A stretch of DNA of 64,000 nt from Sagittula salina (GTDB taxonomy: Bacteria > Pseudomonadota > Alphaproteobacteria > Rhodobacterales > Rhodobacteraceae). Where the stretch lies: positions 36,737-100,736 of the forward strand of contig NZ_JAGISH010000004.1 of NCBI RefSeq assembly GCF_017813235.1, in the 5' to 3' direction. Positions 1-8,269 of this stretch are shown piece after piece. Position numbers and translations under genes: made by a program. The notes under the pieces were generated by a model that was not told the DNA's origin, searched no databases, and saw nothing but the letters and a program-made list of their open reading frames with translations. Position 1 is the stretch's first letter; every line of letters begins with the position of its first letter.

Positions 1-1
1 C

Positions 2-634
2 AACGGTATACTCATCGCATACCTGCGCCTCGCGCCATTCGTCGTGACGCTGGGGATGCTGGCCATGGCGCGCTCCATCGCCATGGTGATCTCCAACAAC
101 AAGATGGTCTACGAATTCGGCCCCGATCAGGACGTGTTCGAGAACATCGGCGGCGGCTCCATGATGGGCGTGCCGAACGTGGTCTGGGTGCTGACCGCCA
201 TGACGCTGATCTTCCTCTGGATCTGGCGCTATACCCAGTGGGGCCGCTGGGTCATCGCCATCGGTGGCAACCCGCAGGCGGCCAAACTGTCGGGCATTCC
301 GGTCGAACGGGTCATCGTCTCCGTCTACGTTGTATGCTCCCTGTGTACAGGCATCGCCGCCTTCATGTTCATCGGCTACACGGGTTCCGCCACCAACGCG
401 ATGGGCGCCACCTACGAGTTGAACGTCATTTCTGCTACCGTCATCGGCGGGGCCAACCTGATGGGCGGCGTGGTCTATGCGCTGGGCGCGCCCATAGGCG
501 CAGCACTGGTCGAGCTGATCCGCAATTCCCTGTTGCTCGCAGGGATTCCCGCGCTGTGGCAGCAATTCTTTGTCGGCCTGTTCCTCATCCTTGCGGTGCT
601 TCTGGAACAGATCCGCAATCGGGGGGGCAAATAA
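2..634 (+). CDS. Sugar ABC transporter permease, RbsC-like (5' partial)
   Basis: Inner-membrane permease of a carbohydrate ABC importer of the RbsC/BPD_transp_2 family. The frame is open from base 2, so the gene starts outside the window; about 210 C-terminal residues remain. The conserved LRLAPFVVTLGML stretch lies before the first ATG at 44, so that ATG is internal. The cytoplasmic loop GGNPQAAKLSGIPVERV, which in this family contacts the ATPase, is followed by several hydrophobic segments. A binding-protein gene follows 44 bases downstream. No ATPase is in view; it probably lies upstream. The substrate cannot be read from the sequence; the next genes point to a deoxyhexose or related aldose. 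Confidence 0.9.
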   Translation, partial: NGILIAYLRLAPFVVTLGMLAMARSIAMVISNNKMVYEFGPDQDVFENIGGGSMMGVPNVVWVLTAMTLIFLWIWRYTQWGRWVIAIGGNPQAAKLSGIPVERVIVSVYVVCSLCTGIAAFMFIGYTGSATNAMGATYELNVISATVIGGANLMGGVVYALGAPIGAALVELIRNSLLLAGIPALWQQFFVGLFLILAVLLEQIRNRGGK

Positions 635-678
635 TCCCCCGAAAGACCCGAACTTCATGAACCATGGGAGGTAAAATC

Positions 679-1662
679 ATGAAGAGACTGCTGACCACCG
701 CCGCCATTCTGGGCGCGCTCACGACCCCGGCGCTGGCCGAGGACTACACCTTTGCCCTCGTGCCGAAGGCGATGAACAATCCCTTCTTCGACCTCGCCCG
801 CGACGGGTGCAACAAGGCGCAGGAAGAGATCGACGGCGTGACCTGCGAATACATCGGCCCGGGCGAACACACCGAGCTTGAGCAGATCCAGATCGTGCAG
901 GACCTGATTACCAAGGGCGTGGACGGAATCGCCGTGTCGCCCTCGAACGCGCCGGCCATGGCGAAGGTCCTGCGCGAGGCCGAAGCCGCGGGCATTCCCG
1001 TGCTGACCTGGGACGCCGATCTGCTGGACGAGGACAAGGGCCTGCGCGCGGCCTTTGTCGGCACCAACAACTACGACATCGGCGTGAACCTTGCCAAACT
1101 GGTGCAGGAGCGCAACCCCGATGGCGGAACCATCTGCCTGCAGACGGGCGGCGCCGCTGCGGCCAATCACAACGAGCGTCTGAAAGGTGCGCGTGATACG
1201 CTGGCCGGAAAGGACATGGGCACCGCGCCGGGCGATGCCCTGAACGGTGAAGGCGGTTGGACCGAGATCTCGGGCTGCCCGCTGATCACCAACGACGACG
1301 GCAACGTCGCCGTGCAGGGCATGACCGACATCCTCGCGGCGAACCCGGATCTCACCGCCTTCCTGTCCACCGGGGCCTTTACCCAGTGGTTCGACAACGC
1401 CTATCGTGGCGCCGCCGAACCCTACAAGGACAAGATGGCCGACGGTTCGCTGACCATCGTGGTGGCCGACACCCTGCCGATGCAGATCGCGCAGACGAAG
1501 GACGGTCTGGGCAACGGTCTGGTCGGCCAACGCCCCTTCGAAATGGGCTATCTCGCCATGAAGATGCTGAAGGATCTGAAGGACGGCGGTACTTTGCAGG
1601 ACCCGACCTACACCGGTCTCGACGTCTGCTCGAACGACAACATCGACACCTGCGTCGAATAA
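679..1662 (+). CDS. Sugar ABC transporter substrate-binding protein
   Basis: Periplasmic binding protein of the ribose/galactose type, 327 residues. The ATG at 679 is chosen because GGGAGGT sits 7 bases upstream; the ATG at 664 lies before this ribosome site. A signal peptide (MKRLLTTAAILGALTTPALA) precedes the mature start EDYTFALVPKAMNNPFFDL, the usual first strand of a Peripla_BP_4 domain. Cysteine pairs near both ends (CNKAQEEIDGVTC and CSNDNIDTC) suggest periplasmic disulfides. It lies directly behind the permease and probably shares its transcript. The ligand is not determined; rhamnose, fucose or another aldose would suit the enzymes that follow. Confidence 0.9.
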   Translation: MKRLLTTAAILGALTTPALAEDYTFALVPKAMNNPFFDLARDGCNKAQEEIDGVTCEYIGPGEHTELEQIQIVQDLITKGVDGIAVSPSNAPAMAKVLREAEAAGIPVLTWDADLLDEDKGLRAAFVGTNNYDIGVNLAKLVQERNPDGGTICLQTGGAAAANHNERLKGARDTLAGKDMGTAPGDALNGEGGWTEISGCPLITNDDGNVAVQGMTDILAANPDLTAFLSTGAFTQWFDNAYRGAAEPYKDKMADGSLTIVVADTLPMQIAQTKDGLGNGLVGQRPFEMGYLAMKMLKDLKDGGTLQDPTYTGLDVCSNDNIDTCVE

Positions 1663-1723
1663 CCCCGCAGACATCACGGACGGCGGCGCATCAACGCGCC
1701 GCCGTTTCCTTTGAGGATACACA

Positions 1724-2578
1724 ATGAGTACAGACGAAAGCCCGACAGTCGTGACGGTCGATTCCCACCAGCATTTCTGGCAGCCCGCCCGTGGCGACTA
1801 TGGCTGGATGCCGCAGGACGATCCCGTCCTGTCCCGTCCCTACGGCCCCGCAGACCTGAAAGAAGCGTTGAACACATGCGGTATTCAACAGACCGTTCTG
1901 GTGCAGGCCGCACCCACGGTGGCCGAAACGGAGTACCTCCTCGGCATCGCCGACGCCACGCCGCATGTGGCCGGCGTCGTGGGCTGGATCGACTTCGAAC
2001 AACCGTCGCAGCGTGCGATCCTCGAACGGCTCGCCCGGCACCCGAAGTTACTCGGCGTCCGTCCGATGATCCAGGACCTGCCCGACGACCGCTGGATGCT
2101 GCGGGACGACGTGCAATGGGCCTATCAGGCCTTGATCGACCTCGATCTGACCTTCGACTGCCTCGGTTTCCCGCGCCACATACCGCATTTCGCCACCCTG
2201 CTCGACCGTTACCCGCGCCTGCGCGCCGTGCTCGACCACTGCATGAAGCCGCAACTGCGCACGCCAGACAGCTTTGACGCGTGGCGCGACGGCATGGCCG
2301 AACTGGCGCAGACCCAGGCCTTCGTGAAGCTCTCCGGCCTGCTGACGGAGGCCGACACCGCCGTCGATGCCGATACCGTGCGCCGCTATGTCGACCACGT
2401 CATCGCGGCCTTCGGCCCCGAGCGCGTCATGTGGGGCTCGGACTGGCCCGTACTCCGCTTGCGCGCGGCATACGCCGACTGGCACGCCATGGCGCGCGCA
2501 ATCACCGACCCACTGGACGCCGCCGACAAAGATGCCATCTTCGGCGAGACCGCGAAACGTTTCTACAGACTGGATTGA
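1724..2578 (+). CDS. Amidohydrolase, L-fuconolactonase/rhamnonolactonase type
   Basis: TIM-barrel hydrolase of the amidohydrolase-2 family (COG3618), 284 residues, the usual length. The metal-binding motif DSHQHFW is at residues 13-19, and WGSDWPVLRL near residue 230 holds the late catalytic Asp. Members of this family open sugar-acid lactones such as L-fucono-1,5-lactone. It is preceded by GAGGATACACA and ends two bases before the aldo/keto reductase start, so the two are probably co-translated. Lactonase plus aldose dehydrogenase behind a sugar importer is the standard layout for non-phosphorylating deoxyhexose oxidation. That substrate assignment is inference. Confidence 0.85.
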   Translation: MSTDESPTVVTVDSHQHFWQPARGDYGWMPQDDPVLSRPYGPADLKEALNTCGIQQTVLVQAAPTVAETEYLLGIADATPHVAGVVGWIDFEQPSQRAILERLARHPKLLGVRPMIQDLPDDRWMLRDDVQWAYQALIDLDLTFDCLGFPRHIPHFATLLDRYPRLRAVLDHCMKPQLRTPDSFDAWRDGMAELAQTQAFVKLSGLLTEADTAVDADTVRRYVDHVIAAFGPERVMWGSDWPVLRLRAAYADWHAMARAITDPLDAADKDAIFGETAKRFYRLD

Positions 2579-2580
2579 CC

Positions 2581-3543
2581 ATGGCCCTCTATTCCCTCGG
2601 CAACACCGACCTCGGCGTAACCGAACTCTGCTTCGGGGCCAGCGCCCTTGGCGACATGCCCGACACCTACGGCTACAGCGTCGACGAAGAGCGGGCGCGC
2701 GCCACCGTCCGCGCCATCTTCGACTCCGAGGTCAACTTTCTCGACACCTCGCGCAACTACGGCTTTGGCCGCTCTGAAGAACGCATTGGTCAGGTCATCG
2801 CGGAGCGCGGCGGCCTGCCGGAGGGCTTCGTGCTGTCGACCAAACTTGACCGCGACATGGAGACAGGCCGCTTCGACGCCGCCCGCGTACGTCAATCGGT
2901 CGAGGAAAGCCTGAAGGCCCTGAACCTCGACAGCATCCCGCTTCTGAACCTGCACGACCCGGAACATGCCCGCGACCTGTCGGAGATCACCGGCGAGGGC
3001 GGCGCGCTCGACGAACTCTTCAAGCTGAAGGAAGAGGGCATCGCTCAGGCCGTGGGTCTCGCCATGGGACGACTCGACATCATGGAGCCCATCGTACGCG
3101 ACCGGCCCTTCGACGCGATCGTTTCGCACAACCGATACACATTGCTGAACCGCTCGGCCGATGCGCTTTTTGACTACTGCTACGACAGCGACATCGCCGT
3201 GCTGAACGCGGCCCCCTTTGCTGGCGGTGTGCTGGCAAAGGGCGCGGCTTCGATGAAGCAGATCACCTATCAGGAGGCCACCGATGAAGCGTTGGCCCCC
3301 GTCCGCGCCATCGAAGCCATCTGCGCCCGCTACGGCATAGCCCCCGGCGCCGCCGCGCTGGCCTTCTCGCTGCGCGACCCGCGCATCACCTCCACCGTGG
3401 TCGGCGTGTCAAAGCCGGAGCGCGTGCAGCAGACGCTCGACTGGGCCGCGACGACGATCCCGGCAGAGATGTGGGACGCACTCGGCGCGCTGCCCTTCGA
3501 CACCGCCGACCCGGAGGCCAACCGCGACTACCGCCCCGGCTGA
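2581..3543 (+). CDS. Aldo/keto reductase, D-threo-aldose (L-fucose) dehydrogenase-like
   Basis: NAD(P)-dependent TIM-barrel oxidoreductase of 320 residues. The start at 2581 is chosen because family homology begins at MALYSLGNTDLGVTEL, although the frame is open upstream inside the lactonase. The catalytic set is visible: D and Y in FLDTSRNYGFG, K in VLSTKLDRD, H in LLNLHDPEH. The GYS/Y-rich N-terminal region matches L-fucose or D-threo-aldose 1-dehydrogenases and pyridoxal 4-dehydrogenase. Its position two bases after the lactonase supports oxidation of an aldose to a lactone that the neighbour then opens. Exact substrate unproven. Confidence 0.85.
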   Translation: MALYSLGNTDLGVTELCFGASALGDMPDTYGYSVDEERARATVRAIFDSEVNFLDTSRNYGFGRSEERIGQVIAERGGLPEGFVLSTKLDRDMETGRFDAARVRQSVEESLKALNLDSIPLLNLHDPEHARDLSEITGEGGALDELFKLKEEGIAQAVGLAMGRLDIMEPIVRDRPFDAIVSHNRYTLLNRSADALFDYCYDSDIAVLNAAPFAGGVLAKGAASMKQITYQEATDEALAPVRAIEAICARYGIAPGAAALAFSLRDPRITSTVVGVSKPERVQQTLDWAATTIPAEMWDALGALPFDTADPEANRDYRPG

Positions 3544-3620
3544 TGCCCCCGGTTGACGCGGCGTTTGACAAGTTCCGCGAAGCCGTCAAAGCTTTGCCCG
3601 AGCCAACCCGGAGTCTGCCC

Positions 3621-4436
3621 ATGAAACCCCTGCTGCCGATCGCTCTCGCACTCACCCTCGCCACCCCCGCCTTCGCACAGAATGAGTGCGCGGCGGGCAA
3701 GACCCTGCATGAGGGGCGCCTGACCATCGCCACCGGCAACCCGGCGTTTTACCCGTGGGTACTGGACGACAAACCTCAGTCGGGTCAGGGGTTCGAGGCC
3801 GCCGTGGCCTATGCGGTCGCCGCAAAGATGGGCTTCGAACCGGACACCGTGGACTGGACCCGCTCCAGCTTCGACCAGGCGATCCAGCCGGGGGAGAAGG
3901 ACTTCGACTTCAACCTCCAGCAGTTCTCCATCACGCCGGAGCGGGAGGAGGTCGTGGATTTCTCGATCCCCTATTATTCCTCCGCCATGGCCGTGCTGAC
4001 CACCAAAAGCGTCGTGGACGGGGGCGCCACGCCGACACTCGACAGCCTCAAGGGACTGATCTGGGGCGCCGATGCCAACACCACTGCGGTGAAAATGCTG
4101 GCCGACCTGATCGCCCCGGAAGCCGGGCCGATGCTGTATAACGACAACGTCGACGTGACGGCGGCGATGCAGGCGGGGCAGATCGACGCCGCGCTCTTTG
4201 ACCTGCCGACAGCGCTGTACCTTTCGGCGGTGGTGGTGCCCGACGGCGCGATCCTCGGCCAGTTCCCCGCTGACCGGACAGAGACGCCGGACCAGTTCGG
4301 CCTGCTCATGGTGAACGACAGCCCGCTGAAGCCATGCGTCGACGCGGCCCTGCAGGAACTGATCGATGCGGGCACGCTCGCTGCGATCGAAAAGGAGTGG
4401 CTGGAGGAGGCAACCGGCGTTCCGGTCATCGAATGA
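3621..4436 (+). CDS. Polar amino acid ABC transporter substrate-binding protein
   Basis: Periplasmic solute-binding protein of family 3, 271 residues, the normal length. A signal peptide ends at TPAFA-QN. The RLTIATGNPAFYPWV opening and the block DFDFNLQQFSITPEREEVVDF are typical of glutamine/cystine/lysine-type binding proteins. It belongs with the permease at 5816 and ATPase at 6624, but the gene order is broken by a minus-strand aminotransferase. Ends 29 bases before the end of that aminotransferase, so the two are convergent. Ligand unknown; an amino acid that the aminotransferase can use is a reasonable guess. Confidence 0.9.
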   Translation: MKPLLPIALALTLATPAFAQNECAAGKTLHEGRLTIATGNPAFYPWVLDDKPQSGQGFEAAVAYAVAAKMGFEPDTVDWTRSSFDQAIQPGEKDFDFNLQQFSITPEREEVVDFSIPYYSSAMAVLTTKSVVDGGATPTLDSLKGLIWGADANTTAVKMLADLIAPEAGPMLYNDNVDVTAAMQAGQIDAALFDLPTALYLSAVVVPDGAILGQFPADRTETPDQFGLLMVNDSPLKPCVDAALQELIDAGTLAAIEKEWLEEATGVPVIE

Positions 4437-4465
4437 TGCACAGGGTATACCGGCGGGATGCCGCC

Positions 4466-5674
4466 TCAGGCCCCCCGGAGAAGCCGCGCGAGCCGCGCCA
4501 TGCCTTCGTCGATCTGCGCCTCCGTTGCGCAGGAAAACGACAGGCGCAGCGTGTTGCGCCCCGATCCATCGGCAAAGAACGCGCTCCCCGGCACGAAAGC
4601 CACGCGCTCCGATTTCAGCGATTCTGCCAGCAGCGCCGCCGCGTCCACGCCGTCCGGGAGGTTCAACCAGACGAACATGCCGCCCTCGGGCTTCGTCCAT
4701 GTCACCCCGTCCGGCATCTCCCGCGCCAGCGCCACGAGCATCCGGTCGCGTCGCGCGCCATAGACCGTTCGCAGCCCCGCCACATGCGCATCAAAGAGTC
4801 GCCGCGCCACGTGGTCGACCGCGATCTGGTTCAGCGTCGGCGAATGCAGGTCGGCGGCCTGCTTCAGCAGCACCAACCGCTCGATCACCGGCTTCGCCGC
4901 GCAAACCCAGCCGACACGCAGCCCCGGTGCCAGCGTCTTTGAGAACGAGCCACAGTAGATCACCCGCGCCGCGTCGATCCCGCCGCAGCGCGCCACATCA
5001 GTTGCCAGCATCGGCGGCACCTGTGCACCATCGTAGCGCAGCGCCTGGTAGGCGCCGTCCTCGATCACCGCAATACCCAGCGACTCCGCCATGTCCAGCA
5101 GCCGCATGCGCCCCGCGGCGTCCAGCGTTTCTCCGGTTGGGTTGGCGAAATCCGGCGACACGTACGCCATTTTCACCCGCCCGCCAGCCGCCTCCGCCTC
5201 TGCCTGCAAGGTGGCCGCATCGGCATTGCCCCATGGATCGAGGCGCGCGTATCGCGGTTCGCAGGCGTTGAACGCCCCCAGCGCGCCAAGATATGTGGGC
5301 CAGCCCACCAGTGCCGTATCTCCGGGCGTGATGAAGAGTTTCCCAAGGTAATCAAGCGCCTGCTGGGAACCGGAGGTGATGACGATGTTCTCGGCCGCGC
5401 AGGGCACGCCCAGGGTGCCCATGTGCCTGGAAAGCCATTGGCGCAGTGGCCCGTAGCCTTCGGAGACCGAATATTGCAGCGCTTGCCCCGCGCCGGGGCC
5501 GCTCATCGCCTCTGCCATCGCCTCGGCGAATTCCGCCTTGGGGAAAAGCGTCGGATCGGGGATTCCGCCGGCAAACGACAGGATGTCGGGCTGATCCAGC
5601 AGCTTCAGCAACTCGCGGATTTCCGAGGCCTTCATGCGCCCCATGCGCCGCGCCAGTACCGGGGTCCAGTCCAT
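4466..5674 (-). CDS. PLP-dependent class I/II aminotransferase, 2-aminoadipate transaminase-like
   Basis: Cytoplasmic PLP enzyme of the aminotransferase class I/II fold, 402 residues, close to stand-alone MocR-domain or LysN-like transaminases. Visible motifs: SGSQQALDYLGK (cofactor phosphate region), SPDFANPTGETL (Asn and Pro of the ring-stacking loop), YCGSFSKTLAPGLRVGW with the Schiff-base lysine, and NTLRLSFSCA near the C-terminus with the substrate-carboxylate arginine. It lies between the binding protein and the permease of an amino-acid ABC system, on the other strand and divergent from the permease. This suggests it processes the imported amino acid; the substrate cannot be read. Confidence 0.88.
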   Translation of the reverse strand: MDWTPVLARRMGRMKASEIRELLKLLDQPDILSFAGGIPDPTLFPKAEFAEAMAEAMSGPGAGQALQYSVSEGYGPLRQWLSRHMGTLGVPCAAENIVITSGSQQALDYLGKLFITPGDTALVGWPTYLGALGAFNACEPRYARLDPWGNADAATLQAEAEAAGGRVKMAYVSPDFANPTGETLDAAGRMRLLDMAESLGIAVIEDGAYQALRYDGAQVPPMLATDVARCGGIDAARVIYCGSFSKTLAPGLRVGWVCAAKPVIERLVLLKQAADLHSPTLNQIAVDHVARRLFDAHVAGLRTVYGARRDRMLVALAREMPDGVTWTKPEGGMFVWLNLPDGVDAAALLAESLKSERVAFVPGSAFFADGSGRNTLRLSFSCATEAQIDEGMARLARLLRGA

Positions 5675-5815
5675 CCTCGTCCCTCCCTCTCCCTGACTTC
5701 AAGGGCTACGCGCGGCGAGAAAGGTCCGCAATTCTTACCTATCCTTTGTAACACGACGTGAAGCGTTTGACAGCGCCTCGATCGGCGGCGACAGTCGCGC
5801 GACGCAGACAGGTCA

Positions 5816-6631
5816 ATGCACGCAATGCCCACCCGCCGAGAGCTTTATGACCGCGCCCAGCGCCGCCGCGCGAACCTGATCGCCACTCTGTCGACGGGCG
5901 CCGTGCTGCTGGCGCTGGTTCTTCTTGTGCCCCGTGCCCCCGGCTGGGAGGCGGTCCAGCGCGCGTTTTTCAACGCCGAGATCTTTGCCCGCACCTTCCC
6001 CGGTCTGCTGCAGGCCTTTGTGCTGGACGTCGCAATCTTTGCCTGGTGCGCGCCGTTGATCGCAGTGTTGTCGCTGGCGCTGGCCATCGCCCGTGACCTG
6101 CGCGCGCCCGCGTTCACGCCGCTGCGCCTTGCCGCCACCGCCTTTATCGACGTGTTCCGGGGGCTGCCGGTGATCCTCGTGATCTACCTCGTGGGCTTCG
6201 GCATTCCCGGCCTCGGCCTGCCGCGACCGTGGAACTCGCCCTACCTCTGGGGGTCACTCTCCCTGATCCTCGTCTACGCGGCCTATACAGCCGAAGTCAT
6301 CCGCTCTGGCATCGACTCTATTCACACCAGCCAGCGCGCCGCAGCGCTCTCTCTGGGCCTGTCCGAGGCCGACACCATGCGCTACGTGATCCTGCCGCAG
6401 GCCATCCGCCGCGTGATCCCGGCCAACATGAACCTCTTCATCGCTCTGCAAAAGGACGTGGCCCTCCTGTCGTTCATCGGCCCGGTCGAAATCTTCCGTC
6501 AGGCGGGCGTCTACAAGTCGCTGATGGCAAACTTTACCCCCTATGTCGGGGCTGCGCTGATCTTCCTCGTCATCACCATCCCCGCCACCCGCTACGCCGA
6601 CTATCTCATGGCCCGCCGGAAACATGACTGA
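5816..6631 (+). CDS. Amino acid ABC transporter permease
   Basis: Inner-membrane permease of the HisM/GlnP family, 271 residues with about five to six hydrophobic segments. The EAA-type loop AAALSLGLSEADTMRYVILP lies near residue 175 and is diagnostic for the polar amino acid branch. Starts at ATG 5816 or ATG 5825; neither has a strong Shine-Dalgarno site. The stop overlaps the ATPase start by 8 bases, so the two are translationally coupled. Only one permease gene is present, which implies a homodimeric pore unless another subunit lies elsewhere. Confidence 0.9.
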   Translation: MHAMPTRRELYDRAQRRRANLIATLSTGAVLLALVLLVPRAPGWEAVQRAFFNAEIFARTFPGLLQAFVLDVAIFAWCAPLIAVLSLALAIARDLRAPAFTPLRLAATAFIDVFRGLPVILVIYLVGFGIPGLGLPRPWNSPYLWGSLSLILVYAAYTAEVIRSGIDSIHTSQRAAALSLGLSEADTMRYVILPQAIRRVIPANMNLFIALQKDVALLSFIGPVEIFRQAGVYKSLMANFTPYVGAALIFLVITIPATRYADYLMARRKHD

Positions 6632-7358
6632 AGCCCTGCTGGAAACGCGTGGATTGGTGAAACGCTATGGGCCGCACACCGTTCTGAACGGGATCGACCT
6701 GCATATCGCACCGGGCCAGATGACCTGCCTGGTCGGCGCGTCGGGATCCGGAAAATCGACGCTGCTGAAATGCCTCAACCTTCTGGAACCCATCGACGAC
6801 GGGCAGATCCTGCTGGGCGAAGAGGACATTTCCGAACCCGGCCGCGATCCGCAGCCCCTGCGACAGCGCATCGGCATGGTCTTTCAGTCCTACAACCTCT
6901 TTCCCCATATGACCGCGCTGGAAAACGCCCTCCTCGCGCCGCGCCGCGTCCACCGCAAACCCCGCACGGAATTCCTGCCCGCGATCGAGGCGCTCTTTGA
7001 GCGTTTCGGGCTTTCTGCGCATATGCACCACTACCCTGACCAGCTTTCGGGCGGGCAGCAGCAGCGGGTGGCCATCGTGCGCGCGCTGGCGATGAAACCA
7101 CAGGTCATGCTGTTTGATGAGATCACCTCCGCGCTCGACCCCGAACTGGTGGGCGAAGTCCTTGACGTGCTGCGCCAACTCCGCGCCGAGGGCATGACCA
7201 TGATCCTCGCCACGCACGAAATGGCCTTTGCCCGCGAATTGGCGGATACGATCTGTTTCCTGGACGGTGGCCGCGTCATCGAACAGGCGCCGCCCGCCGC
7301 CTTCTTCACCGCCCCGGAACACGCGAGAACCCGCGCCTTCCTCGCCCGCGTGCTCTGA
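6624..7358 (+). CDS. Amino acid ABC transporter ATP-binding protein
   Basis: ABC ATPase of the GlnQ/HisP class, 244 residues, full length. Walker A GASGSGKST, Q-loop VFQSYNLFPHMTALEN, signature LSGGQQQR, Walker B VMLFDEITSALDPE and switch histidine in LATHEM are all present, so it should be active. Overlaps the permease gene by 8 bases. With the binding protein at 3621 it completes a polar amino acid importer. Confidence 0.93.
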   Translation: MTEALLETRGLVKRYGPHTVLNGIDLHIAPGQMTCLVGASGSGKSTLLKCLNLLEPIDDGQILLGEEDISEPGRDPQPLRQRIGMVFQSYNLFPHMTALENALLAPRRVHRKPRTEFLPAIEALFERFGLSAHMHHYPDQLSGGQQQRVAIVRALAMKPQVMLFDEITSALDPELVGEVLDVLRQLRAEGMTMILATHEMAFARELADTICFLDGGRVIEQAPPAAFFTAPEHARTRAFLARVL

Positions 7359-7457
7359 CCATTTGCGACCGCCTGCCAGACACGCCCGACGCGGGTCTGC
7401 GGACAGCCTCAGCGGTGTGCCGTTAACGATTGTGCAACCAGTAGTTTGCGATCCGAC

Positions 7458-7472
7458 TTGTTGACTAAACAA
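7458..7472. promoter_or_regulatory. Perfect inverted repeat upstream of the MarR gene
   Basis: TTGTT-GACTA-AACAA is a perfect 5-bp inverted repeat with a 5-bp spacer, centred 45 bases before the MarR-family start at 7510. MarR proteins usually bind short AT-containing palindromes at their own promoters, so this is a candidate autoregulatory operator. Inference from position and symmetry only. Confidence 0.4.
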
Positions 7473-7509
7473 TCCTTGAGGCCACAATCAAAGACATCTT
7501 GCCGCAAGG

Positions 7510-7995
7510 ATGCAGACAATGAGCAGAATGGATCGCAGATTCGAAGACACCGGCATGGGATCACCGGGCCGCTTCCTGACCTTCCGCCTGGCGCGAGTGC
7601 AGGCAAAGCTTAACGCCCAGTCGAGCCGCATTCTGAGAGACCACGCCGGGATCACCCTGACGCAATGGCGCCTGCTGGCGCTGATCGGCAACGCGGGGCG
7701 CACCACCGCCGCCGTACTGTCGCGCGAAGTGGCCATGGACAAGGGCCTGATCTCCCGCAATATCAAGACGATGGTGAGCGACGGGTTGGTGCGCATCACG
7801 CTCGATCCTGACGACAACCGCGCCCAGCACCTCGAACTGAGCGAGGCCGGGAACAAGATGTTCACGGAAACCCTCCCTCGGATGCGGGCGCGGCAGGATG
7901 CGCTGCGGGCGCTGTTCGACATCGAGGAGGAAGAGGTCTTCAACCGCGTGCTCGACAAGCTCGACCGCATTGCCGATGACCGCGACCACGGTTGA
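7510..7995 (+). CDS. MarR family transcriptional regulator
   Basis: Winged-helix regulator of 161 residues. The segment ITLTQWRLLALIGNAGRTTAAVLSR forms the first helices, followed by a recognition helix at MDKGLISRNIKTM and the wing VRITLDPDDNRAQHLE. C-terminal helices of the dimer interface follow. It stands alone: the next gene is 274 bases away. A perfect TTGTT/AACAA inverted repeat sits upstream and may be its operator. Likely effectors are small aromatic or acidic compounds, but nothing in the sequence fixes that. It could control the neighbouring amino acid transporter or act elsewhere. Confidence 0.88.
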   Translation: MQTMSRMDRRFEDTGMGSPGRFLTFRLARVQAKLNAQSSRILRDHAGITLTQWRLLALIGNAGRTTAAVLSREVAMDKGLISRNIKTMVSDGLVRITLDPDDNRAQHLELSEAGNKMFTETLPRMRARQDALRALFDIEEEEVFNRVLDKLDRIADDRDHG

Positions 7996-8269
7996 CGGAT
8001 CGGGCCGGAAGCGGTCAGGTTTGAGATACCGACGGGACGGGGCACGACAGCCCCGTTGGCAATGTGTTCTGCGTCAGTCGAAGTAGAAGCCCAAGAGCAA
8101 AAGGACCCCCTCTCCGGCCCGCGTCTTGCACCGGACGGCTCACCCCTTGCAAGGCGGGGCCATTGCGATGCGAGTAACAAATCACGCGGGGCGGAAATCC
8201 TTGCAAAAACCATCACCATCCCGCATCACGATCTGACAGTACTCCCTGACAGGATCCGATGAGGCGCGC

